Source: Corynebacterium sp. MSK008 (GTDB lineage Bacteria; Actinomycetota; Actinomycetes; Mycobacteriales; Mycobacteriaceae). Taken from it: DNA of 64,000 bases. Below are positions 54,894 to 63,968 of this stretch, in pieces. Positions within the stretch are counted from its first letter, which is position 1. The number at the start of each line of letters is the position of its first letter. The stretch covers positions 52,566 through 116,565 of the forward strand of contig NZ_JASPJX010000008.1 in the NCBI RefSeq assembly GCF_030232585.1, given 5' to 3'. Below the pieces are notes generated by a model. That model saw nothing but the letters and a program-made list of their open reading frames with translations, was not told where the DNA came from and did no database searches. The position numbers were made by a program, and so were the translations under genes.

Positions 54894-56393
54894 ATGAACG
54901 AGACTGCGAAGCCGGTGCACTCCCGGCGCAGGTTCTCCCCCGCCTGGCCGGTGAAGAACTTGCCGGCGGGGGCGGAGGCACTCATCCCCGAGCTGGACAA
55001 CCCCAGCTTCGAAGGTATTGAGGATCCCACAGACAACACCGAAACTATCGCCCGCGCCGAAAACCAGGGCCAGCCGCACACCGCGCCCGAGTCCGACCCG
55101 AAGCCGAAGGCGGTGTGGCGCTTCTTCCTCTACAGCGCCATCGGCATCTTCGCGTTCTTCGTGCCGTTTACCATCGGCGATTCCAAGTCCACGATTTTGT
55201 TGGACCACATCGTCAGCTGGATCACCACCACGCTCGGGGAAGGCACCCGCTACCTGGCTCTGTTCGCCATCATCGCGGGCACGGTCTACCAGTTCGTCTC
55301 CGGGCGCTGGAAAGAGGATTACCCGCGAATGGCCTTCGCGGGGCTGTCCGTGCTGGCGATTGTGCTGTGCGCGATGCTCACGTTCGGGTTCGGCCCGGCG
55401 TGGCTGTTCAACCCGGATATCGGCCCGTTCATCCTGGACAAGCTGGTTATCTCGGTGGGCCTGCTCATCCCGGTTGGCGCGATCTTCCTCGGTCTGCTGG
55501 TCGGCTTCGGCCTGATGGAGTTCATCGGCGTGATGGTCCAGCCGATCATGCGCCCGGTGTTTCGCACCCCGGGCAAGTCCGCGGTGGACGCGGTGGCGTC
55601 ATTTTTGGGCTCCTACTCGCTGGGCCTGCTCATCACCGACCGCATGTATAAAAACGGCAGCTACAACGGCCGCGAGGCGTCGATTGTCGCGTCGGGTTTT
55701 TCCACCGTCTCCGCCACGTTCATGGTCATCGTGGCCAAGACGCTGGACATGATGGAGCACTGGACGGCGTACTTCTTCATCACTTTCATCATCACCTTCA
55801 TCGTCACCGCGATCGTGGTGCGCATCCCACCTATCACCCGGATTCCGGAGGACTACTACCCGGGCGCCACCCCGCACCCGGAGAAAGAGATCGAGGGTAA
55901 CCGTTTCAAGGCGGCGTGGCGCGAGGCGAAGATTGAGCTCAACCGCGCCGAGTCTTTGGGCAAGGTGCTGTGGGCGAACTTCCGCGACGGGTTGATCATG
56001 GCCGTGCAGGTCACCCCGGGCATCATGGCGGTGGGCACGATCGGCCTGGTGCTGGCCACCTACACGCCAGTGTTCAAGATTCTTGGCGTGGCGTTCTTCC
56101 CGGTGGTGTGGCTGCTGCGCCTGCCGGACCCATTAGCGACCTCGGGCGCGCTGGCGTCGGGCCTGGCGGAGATGTTCCTGCCGGCCACGCTGTCCGCAGG
56201 TTCGGACGACATGGTGCTGAAGTTCACCATGGCTGTGGTGTGCGTGAGCCAGATCTTCTTCTTCTCGGCGATGGTGCCGGCGGTGCTGGCCACCGACATC
56301 CCGCTGAGCATTTGGAAGATGGTGCAGATCTGGTTCATCCGCGTGGTGCTCACCGTGCTGATCACGGTGCCGGTGGCGCACCTGATCTTCTAA
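54894..56393 (+). CDS. YjiH-family membrane protein (nucleoside-recognition/GATE type), paralogue 1
   Basis: A 499-residue polytopic protein. The start ATG 54894 is set by GGAAGGA upstream. After an 85-residue polar N-terminus come about ten helices with family motifs F-F-V-P-F-T-I-G, G-L-M-E-F-I-G-V, F-R-T-P-G-K-S-A-V-D-A-V-A-S-F and A-G-S-D-D-M-V. It is closely similar over its length to the protein at 62464. It sits head-on to hutG, suggesting transport of histidine or a breakdown product such as urocanate; this is inference from context. Confidence 0.82.
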   Translation: MNETAKPVHSRRRFSPAWPVKNLPAGAEALIPELDNPSFEGIEDPTDNTETIARAENQGQPHTAPESDPKPKAVWRFFLYSAIGIFAFFVPFTIGDSKSTILLDHIVSWITTTLGEGTRYLALFAIIAGTVYQFVSGRWKEDYPRMAFAGLSVLAIVLCAMLTFGFGPAWLFNPDIGPFILDKLVISVGLLIPVGAIFLGLLVGFGLMEFIGVMVQPIMRPVFRTPGKSAVDAVASFLGSYSLGLLITDRMYKNGSYNGREASIVASGFSTVSATFMVIVAKTLDMMEHWTAYFFITFIITFIVTAIVVRIPPITRIPEDYYPGATPHPEKEIEGNRFKAAWREAKIELNRAESLGKVLWANFRDGLIMAVQVTPGIMAVGTIGLVLATYTPVFKILGVAFFPVVWLLRLPDPLATSGALASGLAEMFLPATLSAGSDDMVLKFTMAVVCVSQIFFFSAMVPAVLATDIPLSIWKMVQIWFIRVVLTVLITVPVAHLIF

Positions 56394-56404
56394 GAAGCAG
56401 CTGC

Positions 56405-57355
56405 TTATCGACGCAGCTTCGCCCCCACAACCGCATCGTCAATCAACCGCGCGGCGGCCTTGGCGGTGCGGTTGTCCACGTCGAAGTCAGGGTTGAGCTC
56501 GACAACGTCGAGAAGCGCAACGCGCCCTGTGGACGCCACAGCCGCGACCATCGCGCGCAGCGTCGCGTACTCCACGCCGAAGCCAGCCGGGGCGGAAACA
56601 CCCGGCGCGACCGCCGCCGGCAGCACGTCCAGGTCGATGGACAGGTGGATGGGCCGGTCACCTTCCACCGCTGCGAGGGCGCGCTCGGCGGCCTCGCGCA
56701 CGGTCATTGCCGCCAGTTCGGTGTCCAGCACGGTGGTCACGCCGAGTTCGTCGGCGGTGTCGAAGAGCACCTTGGTGTTGTTGGGCTTGGAGATGCCGAA
56801 GACGCTGTAGTCGAAGTCCTCGCCCACCAGGCCGGCGATCTGCTTGAACGGGGTGCCGGAGGTGGGGCGGGTTTCGGTGCGCAGGTCGAAGTGGGCGTCG
56901 AAGTTGATCACCTGCATCGGCCCGATAGCTTCGTAGGCGCCGCGGTGGGTGGCAAACGAGGTTTCGTGGCCGCCGCCGAGCACGACAGTCATCCCGTCTG
57001 CGCCCTGCGCCGCCACGAGGTCGCGCACCCGGTCGGACAGCTCGCGTTGGGAGCCTTCGAGGTCGGTGTCTTGGGTGGTCACGGTGCCGGCGTCGAGAAG
57101 CGATGTGCTCTCGTGAACCGCGAGCGAGCCGAGGGCCGCGCGCAACGCCTCCGGGCCTTTCGCCGCGCCCTGGCGGCCGCCGTTGCGTTCGACGCCTTCG
57201 TCGGAGGCGTAGCCGATCAGGTGCACGGCACCCTCGGTGGGCTGGGCAGTTGTGTCGATGACGCTGTGCCAACGGGCGTGCTCAGGGCCGGGGCCGTCGT
57301 TGCGGCCGGTCCAGTTGGAAGCGGGGGTGAAAAGCGGTGCAGTTACAGTGTTCAT
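56405..57355 (-). CDS. hutG: Formimidoylglutamase HutG
   Basis: Ureohydrolase of 316 residues splitting N-formimidoyl-glutamate into glutamate and formamide, the last step of histidine degradation. Manganese ligands appear in G-G-G-H-E-T-S, N-F-D-A-H-F-D-L-R and S-I-D-L-D-V-L-P. ATG 57355 gives the normal start; the open extension upstream overlaps hutR on the other strand and is ignored. It is divergent from hutR by 37 bp and lies near hutH. hutU and hutI are not in the window. Confidence 0.9.
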   Translation of the reverse strand: MNTVTAPLFTPASNWTGRNDGPGPEHARWHSVIDTTAQPTEGAVHLIGYASDEGVERNGGRQGAAKGPEALRAALGSLAVHESTSLLDAGTVTTQDTDLEGSQRELSDRVRDLVAAQGADGMTVVLGGGHETSFATHRGAYEAIGPMQVINFDAHFDLRTETRPTSGTPFKQIAGLVGEDFDYSVFGISKPNNTKVLFDTADELGVTTVLDTELAAMTVREAAERALAAVEGDRPIHLSIDLDVLPAAVAPGVSAPAGFGVEYATLRAMVAAVASTGRVALLDVVELNPDFDVDNRTAKAAARLIDDAVVGAKLRR

Positions 57356-57392
57356 GCCCTCCGAGGGTAGCGCCGTGGGCATACTATGTGCG

Positions 57393-58127
57393 ATGACTAA
57401 GCCGCAGGTTCCCGCCGCGCACAACGTGTTGCGCATCCTGGCGCTGTTGTCCACCACGGACGCGCCGATTTCCGCCACCCGCATCCAGCGCGAGCTGGAC
57501 CTGCCGCGTTCCACCACCTACCACCTGCTGCGGGAGCTGGAGGATTCCGGGTTTGTGGTGCACCTGCGCAAGCCCGGCACGTACGGGCTGGGGCTGGCGT
57601 CGTACCGCATGGCGCAGGCTTACACCACGCAGCAGCCGCTGGTGCGACTGGCCACGAAGCCGCTGGCGCGGATCGCGCAGCTCGCGGGCGGTTCGGCGCA
57701 CTTGACGCGCCTCGCCGGCCCGGAGATTGTGTACCTGCACGAGGTGCGCGCCCCCGGTGCGGTGTCGCTGGTCACGGAGGTGGGCGTGCGTTTGCCGTCG
57801 CTGAAGACCGCCTCGGGGCGCATCATGCTTGCGCAGCTGCCGGAGGCGGAGCTGCGCGCCGCGTACAACTTTTCGGGCGAGCGCCGCCGCTACAGCGAGG
57901 TCAAAGAGGAGCTTTCTGCTTATCGACGCCAAGGGTTCGCCACCGAACACGAAGCCATCTCGCGCGGCCAAGAGTCCGTGGCGGTGGCGGTGCTGGACCA
58001 CCTTTCGCGCCCAGCGGCGGCGCTTGCGGTGACCTTCGCCGTGGGCAGCGCGGACACGCAACAGCTGGTCAGCGCGCTGCACACCGCCGCGGAGGGGCTG
58101 CGGGCCCAGTTCTTTGGAAACGTGTGA
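57393..58127 (+). CDS. hutR: IclR-family regulator HutR
   Basis: A 244-residue regulator. The N-terminal winged helix (N-V-L-R-I-L-A-L-L, S-A-T-R-I-Q-R-E-L-D-L-P-R-S-T-T-Y-H) and C-terminal IclR effector domain (E-I-V-Y-L-H-E-V-R, G-V-R-L-P-S-L-K-T-A-S-G-R) are complete. In corynebacteria an IclR-type HutR activates the hut genes; placement between hutG and hutH fits. TACTAT at 57382-57387, five bases before the ATG, would give a leaderless transcript. I do not see an obvious HutR operator. Confidence 0.88.
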   Translation: MTKPQVPAAHNVLRILALLSTTDAPISATRIQRELDLPRSTTYHLLRELEDSGFVVHLRKPGTYGLGLASYRMAQAYTTQQPLVRLATKPLARIAQLAGGSAHLTRLAGPEIVYLHEVRAPGAVSLVTEVGVRLPSLKTASGRIMLAQLPEAELRAAYNFSGERRRYSEVKEELSAYRRQGFATEHEAISRGQESVAVAVLDHLSRPAAALAVTFAVGSADTQQLVSALHTAAEGLRAQFFGNV

Positions 58128-58159
58128 TTAGACGCACTTTTTGGTCTACTATCACGTCC

Positions 58160-59701
58160 ATGACGCACACAGTTTCAGTTGGAATTGGGGCCCTGTCCAT
58201 CGAGGATGTTGTGGCCGTCGCCCGTCACGGAGCCGAGGTAGCCATCGACCCGGCGGCCCTGGATGAGATCGCCGCGACCCGCAAGCGCATCGAAGAGCTC
58301 GCCGCGGATCCCACCCCGGTCTACGGTGTCTCCACCGGTTTCGGCGCGTTGGCCACCAAGCACATCCCGGAGGACATGCGCGCCCAGCTGCAGGTCTCGT
58401 TGGTCCGTTCCCACGCCGCAGGTACTGGCCCTGAGGTGGAAGAAGAGGTCATCCGCGCGCTGATGCTACTGCGTCTGTCCACGCTGTGCACCGGCCGCAC
58501 CGGCGTGCGCCCCGTGGTCGCCGAAGCCTACGCCGCCGCGCTCAACGCCGGCATCACCCCGGTGGTGCGCGAGTACGGCTCACTCGGCTGCTCCGGCGAC
58601 CTGGCGCCGCTGGCGCACTGCGCGCTGGCGCTGCTCGGCGAGGGCGACGTCCGCGTCCGCGGCGGCGAGATCGTCCCGGCGGCTGAGGCGCTTTCGGCTG
58701 CCGGCATCGAGCCGCTGGTGCTGAGCGAAAAGGAGGGCCTGGCGCTGATCAACGGCACCGACGGCATGCTCGGCATGCTGTGCCTGGCCATCGCTGATCT
58801 GCGCGAGGCCGCCAAGGTCTCCGACATCGCCACCGCCATGAGCGTCGAGGGCCTGACAGGCACCCTGTCCGTCTTCGACGAGGACTTGCAGGAGCTGCGC
58901 CCCCACCCTGGCCAGGCGGATTCCGCCTACAACATCCGCACCGTCGCCGCTGGCTCGCCGATCCTCGACGCAGCCCTGGACGGCTTCAAGGCCAACGAGG
59001 TCCAGGACGCCTACTCCATCCGCTGCACCCCGCAGGTCGCCGGCGGCTTCCGTGACACGCTGGCCCACGTCACCACCGTGGCCAACCGCGAGCTCGCCGC
59101 CGCCAACGACAACCCCGTGGTGGCCAAGGACGGCCGCGTGGCCTCCAACGGCAACTTCCACGGCGCGCCCGTGGCTTACGTGCTGGACTTTTTGGCGATT
59201 GTGGTGGCGGACTTGGCGTCGATTAGCGAACGGCGCACCGACCGCTTCCTCGACCCCGCCCGCAACCGCGGCCTCAACGCCTTCCTCGCCGGCGACCCCG
59301 GTGTGGACTCCGGCCACATGATCGCGCAGTACGCGCAGGCCGGCATCGTCGGCGAGCTCAAGCGCAACGCTGTGCCGGCCTCCGCCGACTCGATCCCGTC
59401 CTCGGCGATGCAAGAAGACCACGTTTCTTTGGGCTGGTCCGCCGGCCGCAAGCTGCGCCGGAGCATCGACGGCCTGCAGCGCGTGCTCGCCGTGGAGATC
59501 CTCACCGCCGCCCGCGCTCTGGACATGCGCGACGGCGAGCCCTCCGCAGGCACCGGTGCGGCCGTGTCTGCGCTGCGCAAGCTTGTCGACGGCCCCGGCA
59601 CCGACCGCTACCTCTCCCCCGAAATCGAGCACTCCGTGCAGCTGGTCAAGGGCGGCGACTACGTCGAGGCCGTCGAGTCCGTGGTGGGCAAGCTGCGGTA
59701 G
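58160..59701 (+). CDS. hutH: Histidine ammonia-lyase
   Basis: Deaminates histidine to urocanate; 513 residues. The MIO cofactor triad reads Cys144-Ser145-Gly146 in G-S-L-G-C-S-G-D-L-A-P-L, with Cys where many HALs have Ala, a variant known among actinobacterial HALs. Other motifs are Y-G-V-S-T-G-F-G-A, N-D-N-P-V-V and F-H-G-A-P-V-A-Y. It begins 32 bases after hutR. TACTAT at about 58147, just before the ATG, suggests a promoter of its own with a very short or absent leader. Confidence 0.95.
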   Translation: MTHTVSVGIGALSIEDVVAVARHGAEVAIDPAALDEIAATRKRIEELAADPTPVYGVSTGFGALATKHIPEDMRAQLQVSLVRSHAAGTGPEVEEEVIRALMLLRLSTLCTGRTGVRPVVAEAYAAALNAGITPVVREYGSLGCSGDLAPLAHCALALLGEGDVRVRGGEIVPAAEALSAAGIEPLVLSEKEGLALINGTDGMLGMLCLAIADLREAAKVSDIATAMSVEGLTGTLSVFDEDLQELRPHPGQADSAYNIRTVAAGSPILDAALDGFKANEVQDAYSIRCTPQVAGGFRDTLAHVTTVANRELAAANDNPVVAKDGRVASNGNFHGAPVAYVLDFLAIVVADLASISERRTDRFLDPARNRGLNAFLAGDPGVDSGHMIAQYAQAGIVGELKRNAVPASADSIPSSAMQEDHVSLGWSAGRKLRRSIDGLQRVLAVEILTAARALDMRDGEPSAGTGAAVSALRKLVDGPGTDRYLSPEIEHSVQLVKGGDYVEAVESVVGKLR

Positions 59702-60124
59702 GTAGTTTGGGGGTCTGGGCGCCTGGGCACCTGGTGGCTTGCCCGACACGCCCGGTCGCAGGCCCCGGAGCAATGTATTCACTCACCCGTGAATACATTC
59801 GGCGATCGGCTTTACTCACCTGGGCAAAGTGAATTAATTGCCTGTCCAATGGGGATTTGTTCACCGCTCGGGCCCCGGCGAGTGAACAAATCCCCACAGC
59901 ACCGACACTTCGCGGCGGAATCTGTCAGGCGGCCCCGATCGCCCCAGGTCGGTGCAAGCCGCCCTCGCAATCTGTCAGGAACCCGCGCGCCACCCCACCG
60001 AACCCCCGCCCCGCAGTCTCGGATCCAAGACAACTCGCTGCGCAAGCCAGATGTGACCTGCAAAGTTCTCCATACACTGTCGCCCACACCATAGTTTCGC
60101 GTCGATTGTGATTGGAGTCTCATC
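59702..60124. other. 423-bp intergenic region with palindromes and a repeated 11-mer
   Basis: No gene is supported. Contents: a perfect 11-bp inverted repeat AATGTATTCAC (59772-59782) / GTGAATACATT (59789-59799); a perfect 14-bp one GGGGATTTGTTCAC (59851-59864) / GTGAACAAATCCCC (59882-59895) with a 17-bp spacer; a lone AAGTGAATTAATT between them; and AATCTGTCAGG twice (59919, 59969), 50 bp apart. TTCAC/GTGAA is common to all the palindromes. The promoter of the acyl-CoA dehydrogenase operon must lie here, so a multi-site operator or hutH terminator are both possible. Confidence 0.7.
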
Positions 60125-61291
60125 ATGGCTGGTCGGTACCCGAACGGCGATTTCTACGATTTTGAGTCCGAGCTGCCCGCGGAGGAGAAAGAGATCCTCC
60201 ACAACGTCCGCGACTGGGCGAAGGAGAAGGTGCTGCCCATCGCCGTGGACTATTGGAACCGCTCGGAGTTCCCGCACGAGCTGTTGCCGTCGATAGGCGA
60301 GCTGAACATCATCAGTCTCGTGCGCGGCCAGGGCCGCTCCCGCCTACTGGCCGGCCTGGTCGCGGCGGAGATCCACCGCGCGGACGGTTCCGTGGGCACG
60401 TTCTTCTCCGGTCAGGACGGCCTGTTCACCGGCAGCATCGAGCTGCTCGGCTCCGAGGAGCAGAAGGAGCGCTGGCTGCCGGACCTGTACGCGGTGCGCA
60501 AGACCGGCGTGTTGGCCATCACCGAGCCGGAGGCCGGTTCCGATGTCGCCCAGGGCATGCGCACCACCGCCACCAAGGTCGACGGCGGCTGGATCCTCAA
60601 CGGCGCCAAGCGCTGGATCGGCAACGCCACCTTCTCCGACTACGTCGCCGTCTACGCCCGCGACCCGGAGGACGAGCAGGTCAAGGGCTTCATCGTGGAC
60701 ACCACGGCAGAGGGCTACACCGCCACGCTGATGGAAAACCGCATCGCCATCCGCGCGGTGCAAAACGCAGACATCACCCTGGACAACGTTTTCGTCCCAG
60801 ACAGCGACAAGCTCGAGGGCGCGAACTCGTTCAAGGACATCAACAAGGTGTTCAAGAGTGCGCGTTCCACGGTCGGCTGGCAGGCCGTCGGCACGCAGAT
60901 GGGCGCCCTCGATGTGGCGCTCGGCTACGCGGACGAGCGCATCCAGTTTGGCAAGAAGATCTCCTCATTCCAGCTCAACCAGAACAAACTGGCCACCATG
61001 CAGGGCAACCTGGTCGCATCTGAATCCATGATGGCGCAGCTGGCGCGCATGGAAGACCGCGGCTCCGCCAACAACGAGCAGTCCGCGCTGGCCAAGGCGT
61101 TCACCTCGAAGCTCATGCGTGAAACCGTCGCGCTCGGCCGCGAGATCCTGGGCGGCAACGGCCTGATCTCGGACTACCGCATGGCCAAGATCTTCAACGA
61201 CGCGGAGGCCATCTACTCCTACGAGGGCACGTACGACATCAACCAGCTCATCGTCGGCCGTTCCATCACGGGCGAGTCGGCGTTCGTCTAA
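60125..61291 (+). CDS. Acyl-CoA dehydrogenase, glutaryl-CoA dehydrogenase-like
   Basis: FAD-dependent dehydrogenase of 388 residues. Signatures are A-I-T-E-P-E-A-G-S-D (FAD contact), N-G-A-K-R-W-I-G-N-A, E-I-L-G-G-N-G and the C-terminal Y-S-Y-E-G-T-Y-D-I-N-Q-L-I-V-G-R, which supplies the catalytic Glu. The D-F-Y-D-F-E opening and the I-V-G-R-S-I-T-G ending most resemble glutaryl-CoA dehydrogenases, which also decarboxylate. It is followed by a CoA transferase (20-bp gap) and a transporter (21-bp gap), an apparent operon for a dicarboxylate such as glutarate. Confidence 0.83.
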   Translation: MAGRYPNGDFYDFESELPAEEKEILHNVRDWAKEKVLPIAVDYWNRSEFPHELLPSIGELNIISLVRGQGRSRLLAGLVAAEIHRADGSVGTFFSGQDGLFTGSIELLGSEEQKERWLPDLYAVRKTGVLAITEPEAGSDVAQGMRTTATKVDGGWILNGAKRWIGNATFSDYVAVYARDPEDEQVKGFIVDTTAEGYTATLMENRIAIRAVQNADITLDNVFVPDSDKLEGANSFKDINKVFKSARSTVGWQAVGTQMGALDVALGYADERIQFGKKISSFQLNQNKLATMQGNLVASESMMAQLARMEDRGSANNEQSALAKAFTSKLMRETVALGREILGGNGLISDYRMAKIFNDAEAIYSYEGTYDINQLIVGRSITGESAFV

Positions 61292-61311
61292 AACACGCAG
61301 GAGGAAACACC

Positions 61312-62442
61312 ATGAATGCACCACTTTCCGGCATCCGCGTCCTCGACCTTTCCCGCGTACTCGCGGGCCCGTTCTGCTCCATGATCCTGGCGGATTTGGG
61401 CGCCGAGGTGATCAAGGTGGAGTCGCCGTGGGGCGATGATTCGCGCCAGTTCGGCCCGTTCGTGGACGGCACGTCCGCCTACTACCGCCTGTTCAACCGT
61501 TCGAAGATGGGCATCACGCTCGACTTCAAGGACGATAACGATAAGGAGGTCCTGCGCGACCTGGTCCGCCGCGCCGATGTGGTGGTGGAGAACTTCCGCC
61601 CGGGCGTGTTGGAGAAGCTCGGTTTGGGCCCGGAGGAACTGCTGGAGGTCAACCCTCGGCTCGTCGTCACGAGTATTTCGGGCTTCGGCCAAACCGGGTC
61701 TTTGGCCAAGGAGCCCGCATACGACCTGGTCGCGCAGGCGATGAGCGGCCTGATGTCTATCACCGGCTGGCCCAACAGCAAGCCGACGCGCGTGGGCATC
61801 TCGCTCGGCGACCTCATCCCGGGCCTCTACGCCGCCATCGGCACCGTCTCCGCGCTCTACCAGCGCGAATCCACGGGCAAGGGTCAGCATTTGGACCTTG
61901 CTATGTACGACTCGCTCATCTCCGTCATGGAGTCCGTAGGCATGCGTGCGCTTTACGACGACACCCCGCCCACCCGCATCGGCAACGACCACGGCCTGTC
62001 AGCGCCGTTTTCCACGTATGCGACCAAGGACGGCGACGTAGTCATCGCGATCACCACGAACCGGCTGTTCGAGCGCCTGGCCAACGCGCTGGGCATCCCG
62101 GAGATGGCCACCGACCATCGCTTTGCAGAGCCGGTGGCCCGCTCCGAGAACCGCGTCGCGCTACGCGAGCTGATCGAAGAAGCGCTGAGCACCAAAACCC
62201 GCGCCGAGACGATCGCACTATTTGAAGAGCACGGCGTGCCCACCGCCCGCGTCTACGACTTAGATGAGGCGCTGCGCAGCCCGTTCGCTGAAGAACGCGG
62301 CGTGATTGCCGAAGAAACGGATGGGTTCCGCACCCTCGCCTCCCCGCTCAAGCTGGCCGGCATGGAAGCACCAAAGCCGGCGCCGGAGCTGGGGCAACAC
62401 AACGACCGCATCGAGTCTTGGCTGAGCGAAGACCCGCGCTAA
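61312..62442 (+). CDS. CaiB/BaiF-family CoA transferase
   Basis: Class III CoA transferase of 376 residues. The family start G-I-R-V-L-D-L-S-R-V-L-A-G-P-F-C and the A-D-L-G-A-E-V-I-K-V-E motif are clear. The catalytic aspartate is probably in the L-D-L-A-M-Y-D-S-L region. A close functional model is succinyl-CoA:glutarate CoA transferase, which pairs with glutaryl-CoA dehydrogenase; substrate assignment is inference from the upstream gene. AGGAGG precedes the ATG. Confidence 0.86.
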   Translation: MNAPLSGIRVLDLSRVLAGPFCSMILADLGAEVIKVESPWGDDSRQFGPFVDGTSAYYRLFNRSKMGITLDFKDDNDKEVLRDLVRRADVVVENFRPGVLEKLGLGPEELLEVNPRLVVTSISGFGQTGSLAKEPAYDLVAQAMSGLMSITGWPNSKPTRVGISLGDLIPGLYAAIGTVSALYQRESTGKGQHLDLAMYDSLISVMESVGMRALYDDTPPTRIGNDHGLSAPFSTYATKDGDVVIAITTNRLFERLANALGIPEMATDHRFAEPVARSENRVALRELIEEALSTKTRAETIALFEEHGVPTARVYDLDEALRSPFAEERGVIAEETDGFRTLASPLKLAGMEAPKPAPELGQHNDRIESWLSEDPR

Positions 62443-62463
62443 GTTCCGCAAAGGAGCAGCACC

Positions 62464-63864
62464 ATGGAGGACACCCTCAACCCCCGCCGCCGCGGCGGGA
62501 GCACCCGTTGGATCAAAGGCGAGGGCATCGCCCCTGTGCCCTCAATGCCCGACCCGCACGAAGTAGAAAGCCCAGATCCGAAGCAGAAGTGGCGCTTCTT
62601 CGTCTACAGCGCCGTCGGTTCGTTTGCCTTCTTCGTCCCCTTCACGGTGGGCGAGAAGAACACGATTCTGCTGGACCACATCGTCGGCTGGCTGCAAGAA
62701 GGGCTGAGCGCCGCGCTGCCGTACATCACGCTGGTGATGATCACCGCCGGCGCTGTCTACCAGTTCGCCACCGGCAAGTGGCGCGAGGACAAAGCTCGCG
62801 CTGTGTTCGCGTTCTTGTCAGCTCTTGCCGTGCTGTTGTGCGCGATGCTCGTGTTTGGTTTCGGCCCGTCGTTCCTGTTTGATGAGCGTCTTGGCCCGTT
62901 CATCCTGAACAAGCTGGTCATCCCGGTTGGTCTGCTCATCCCCGTAGGCGCGATCTTCCTCGGGCTGCTCGTGGGCTTCGGCTTGATGGAGTTCATCGGC
63001 GTGATGGTGCAGCGCTTCATGCGGCCCGTCTACCGCACGCCGGGCAAGTCCGCGGTGGACGCAGTGGCGTCGTTTCTGGGCTCGTACTCGCTGGGCCTGT
63101 TGATCACTAACCGCGTCTACCGCACCGGTGGCTACACCGCCCGCGAGGCGTCAATCATCGCGGCCGGGTTCTCCACCGCTTCGGCCACATTCATGGTGGT
63201 CGTGGCCCGCACCCTTGACCTGATGCACATCTGGGGCGTGTACTTCGCCATCACTCTGATCGTGTGTTTCTTGGTCACCATGGTTGTCGTCCGCATCCCG
63301 CCCCTGTCCACCATCCCGGACGACTACTATCCGGGCGCCACCCCGCAGCCGGAGGAACAGGTGGAGGGCAACGTGTTCGCCGCCGCGTGGAAGGAAGCGA
63401 TGGCGTTTTTGGCGCAGGCCGACTCACTGCCGAAGACGCTCTGGCGCAACTTCAAAGACGGCGTGATCATGACCATCCAGGTCATCCCCGGCATCATGGC
63501 CGTGGGCATCATCGGCCTGGCGCTTGCCTTTTACACCCCCGCATTCAAAATCCTCGGCGCGGTGTTCTACCCGCTCGCGCTGCTGTTCCAGCTGCCAGAC
63601 CCGTGGCTGGCCTCGGAGGCCTTCGCCATCGGCCTGTCCGAACTGTTCCTGCCGGCAACACTGGTTTCCGGCCACGAGTCGGAGGTGCTGCGCTTCACCG
63701 TCGGAGTGGTCTCCATCAGCCAGGTGTTCTTCTTCTCCTCGATGATCCCGGCGGTACTCGCCACGGACATCCCATTGAAGATCAGCCACATGGTGATCAT
63801 CTGGTTCCAGCGCGTGGTGCTGTCGATCATCCTGACGGTGCCGATCGCGTACCTGATCTTCTAG
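62464..63864 (+). CDS. YjiH-family membrane protein, paralogue 2
   Basis: A 466-residue polytopic protein, close paralogue of the one at 54894 with shared motifs F-F-V-P-F-T-V-G, G-L-M-E-F-I-G-V-M-V, Y-R-T-P-G-K-S-A-V-D-A-V-A-S-F, and a near-identical loop I-P-D-D-Y-Y-P-G-A-T-P. The N-terminus is shorter. AAAGGAG precedes the ATG. As third gene behind the dehydrogenase and CoA transferase it is probably the uptake system for their substrate, which hints at acid-type substrates for paralogue 1 too. Confidence 0.83.
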   Translation: MEDTLNPRRRGGSTRWIKGEGIAPVPSMPDPHEVESPDPKQKWRFFVYSAVGSFAFFVPFTVGEKNTILLDHIVGWLQEGLSAALPYITLVMITAGAVYQFATGKWREDKARAVFAFLSALAVLLCAMLVFGFGPSFLFDERLGPFILNKLVIPVGLLIPVGAIFLGLLVGFGLMEFIGVMVQRFMRPVYRTPGKSAVDAVASFLGSYSLGLLITNRVYRTGGYTAREASIIAAGFSTASATFMVVVARTLDLMHIWGVYFAITLIVCFLVTMVVVRIPPLSTIPDDYYPGATPQPEEQVEGNVFAAAWKEAMAFLAQADSLPKTLWRNFKDGVIMTIQVIPGIMAVGIIGLALAFYTPAFKILGAVFYPLALLFQLPDPWLASEAFAIGLSELFLPATLVSGHESEVLRFTVGVVSISQVFFFSSMIPAVLATDIPLKISHMVIIWFQRVVLSIILTVPIAYLIF

Positions 63865-63968
63865 CGCACCCCGCCCCGCCGCATACCCCGAGTAAGGGAC
63901 CCAGAGTTTGCCTCAAAACAGGGGGAGTTGTCAGTGGGTGAATGCGCCACCTCGACTTGGAGGTTGTT

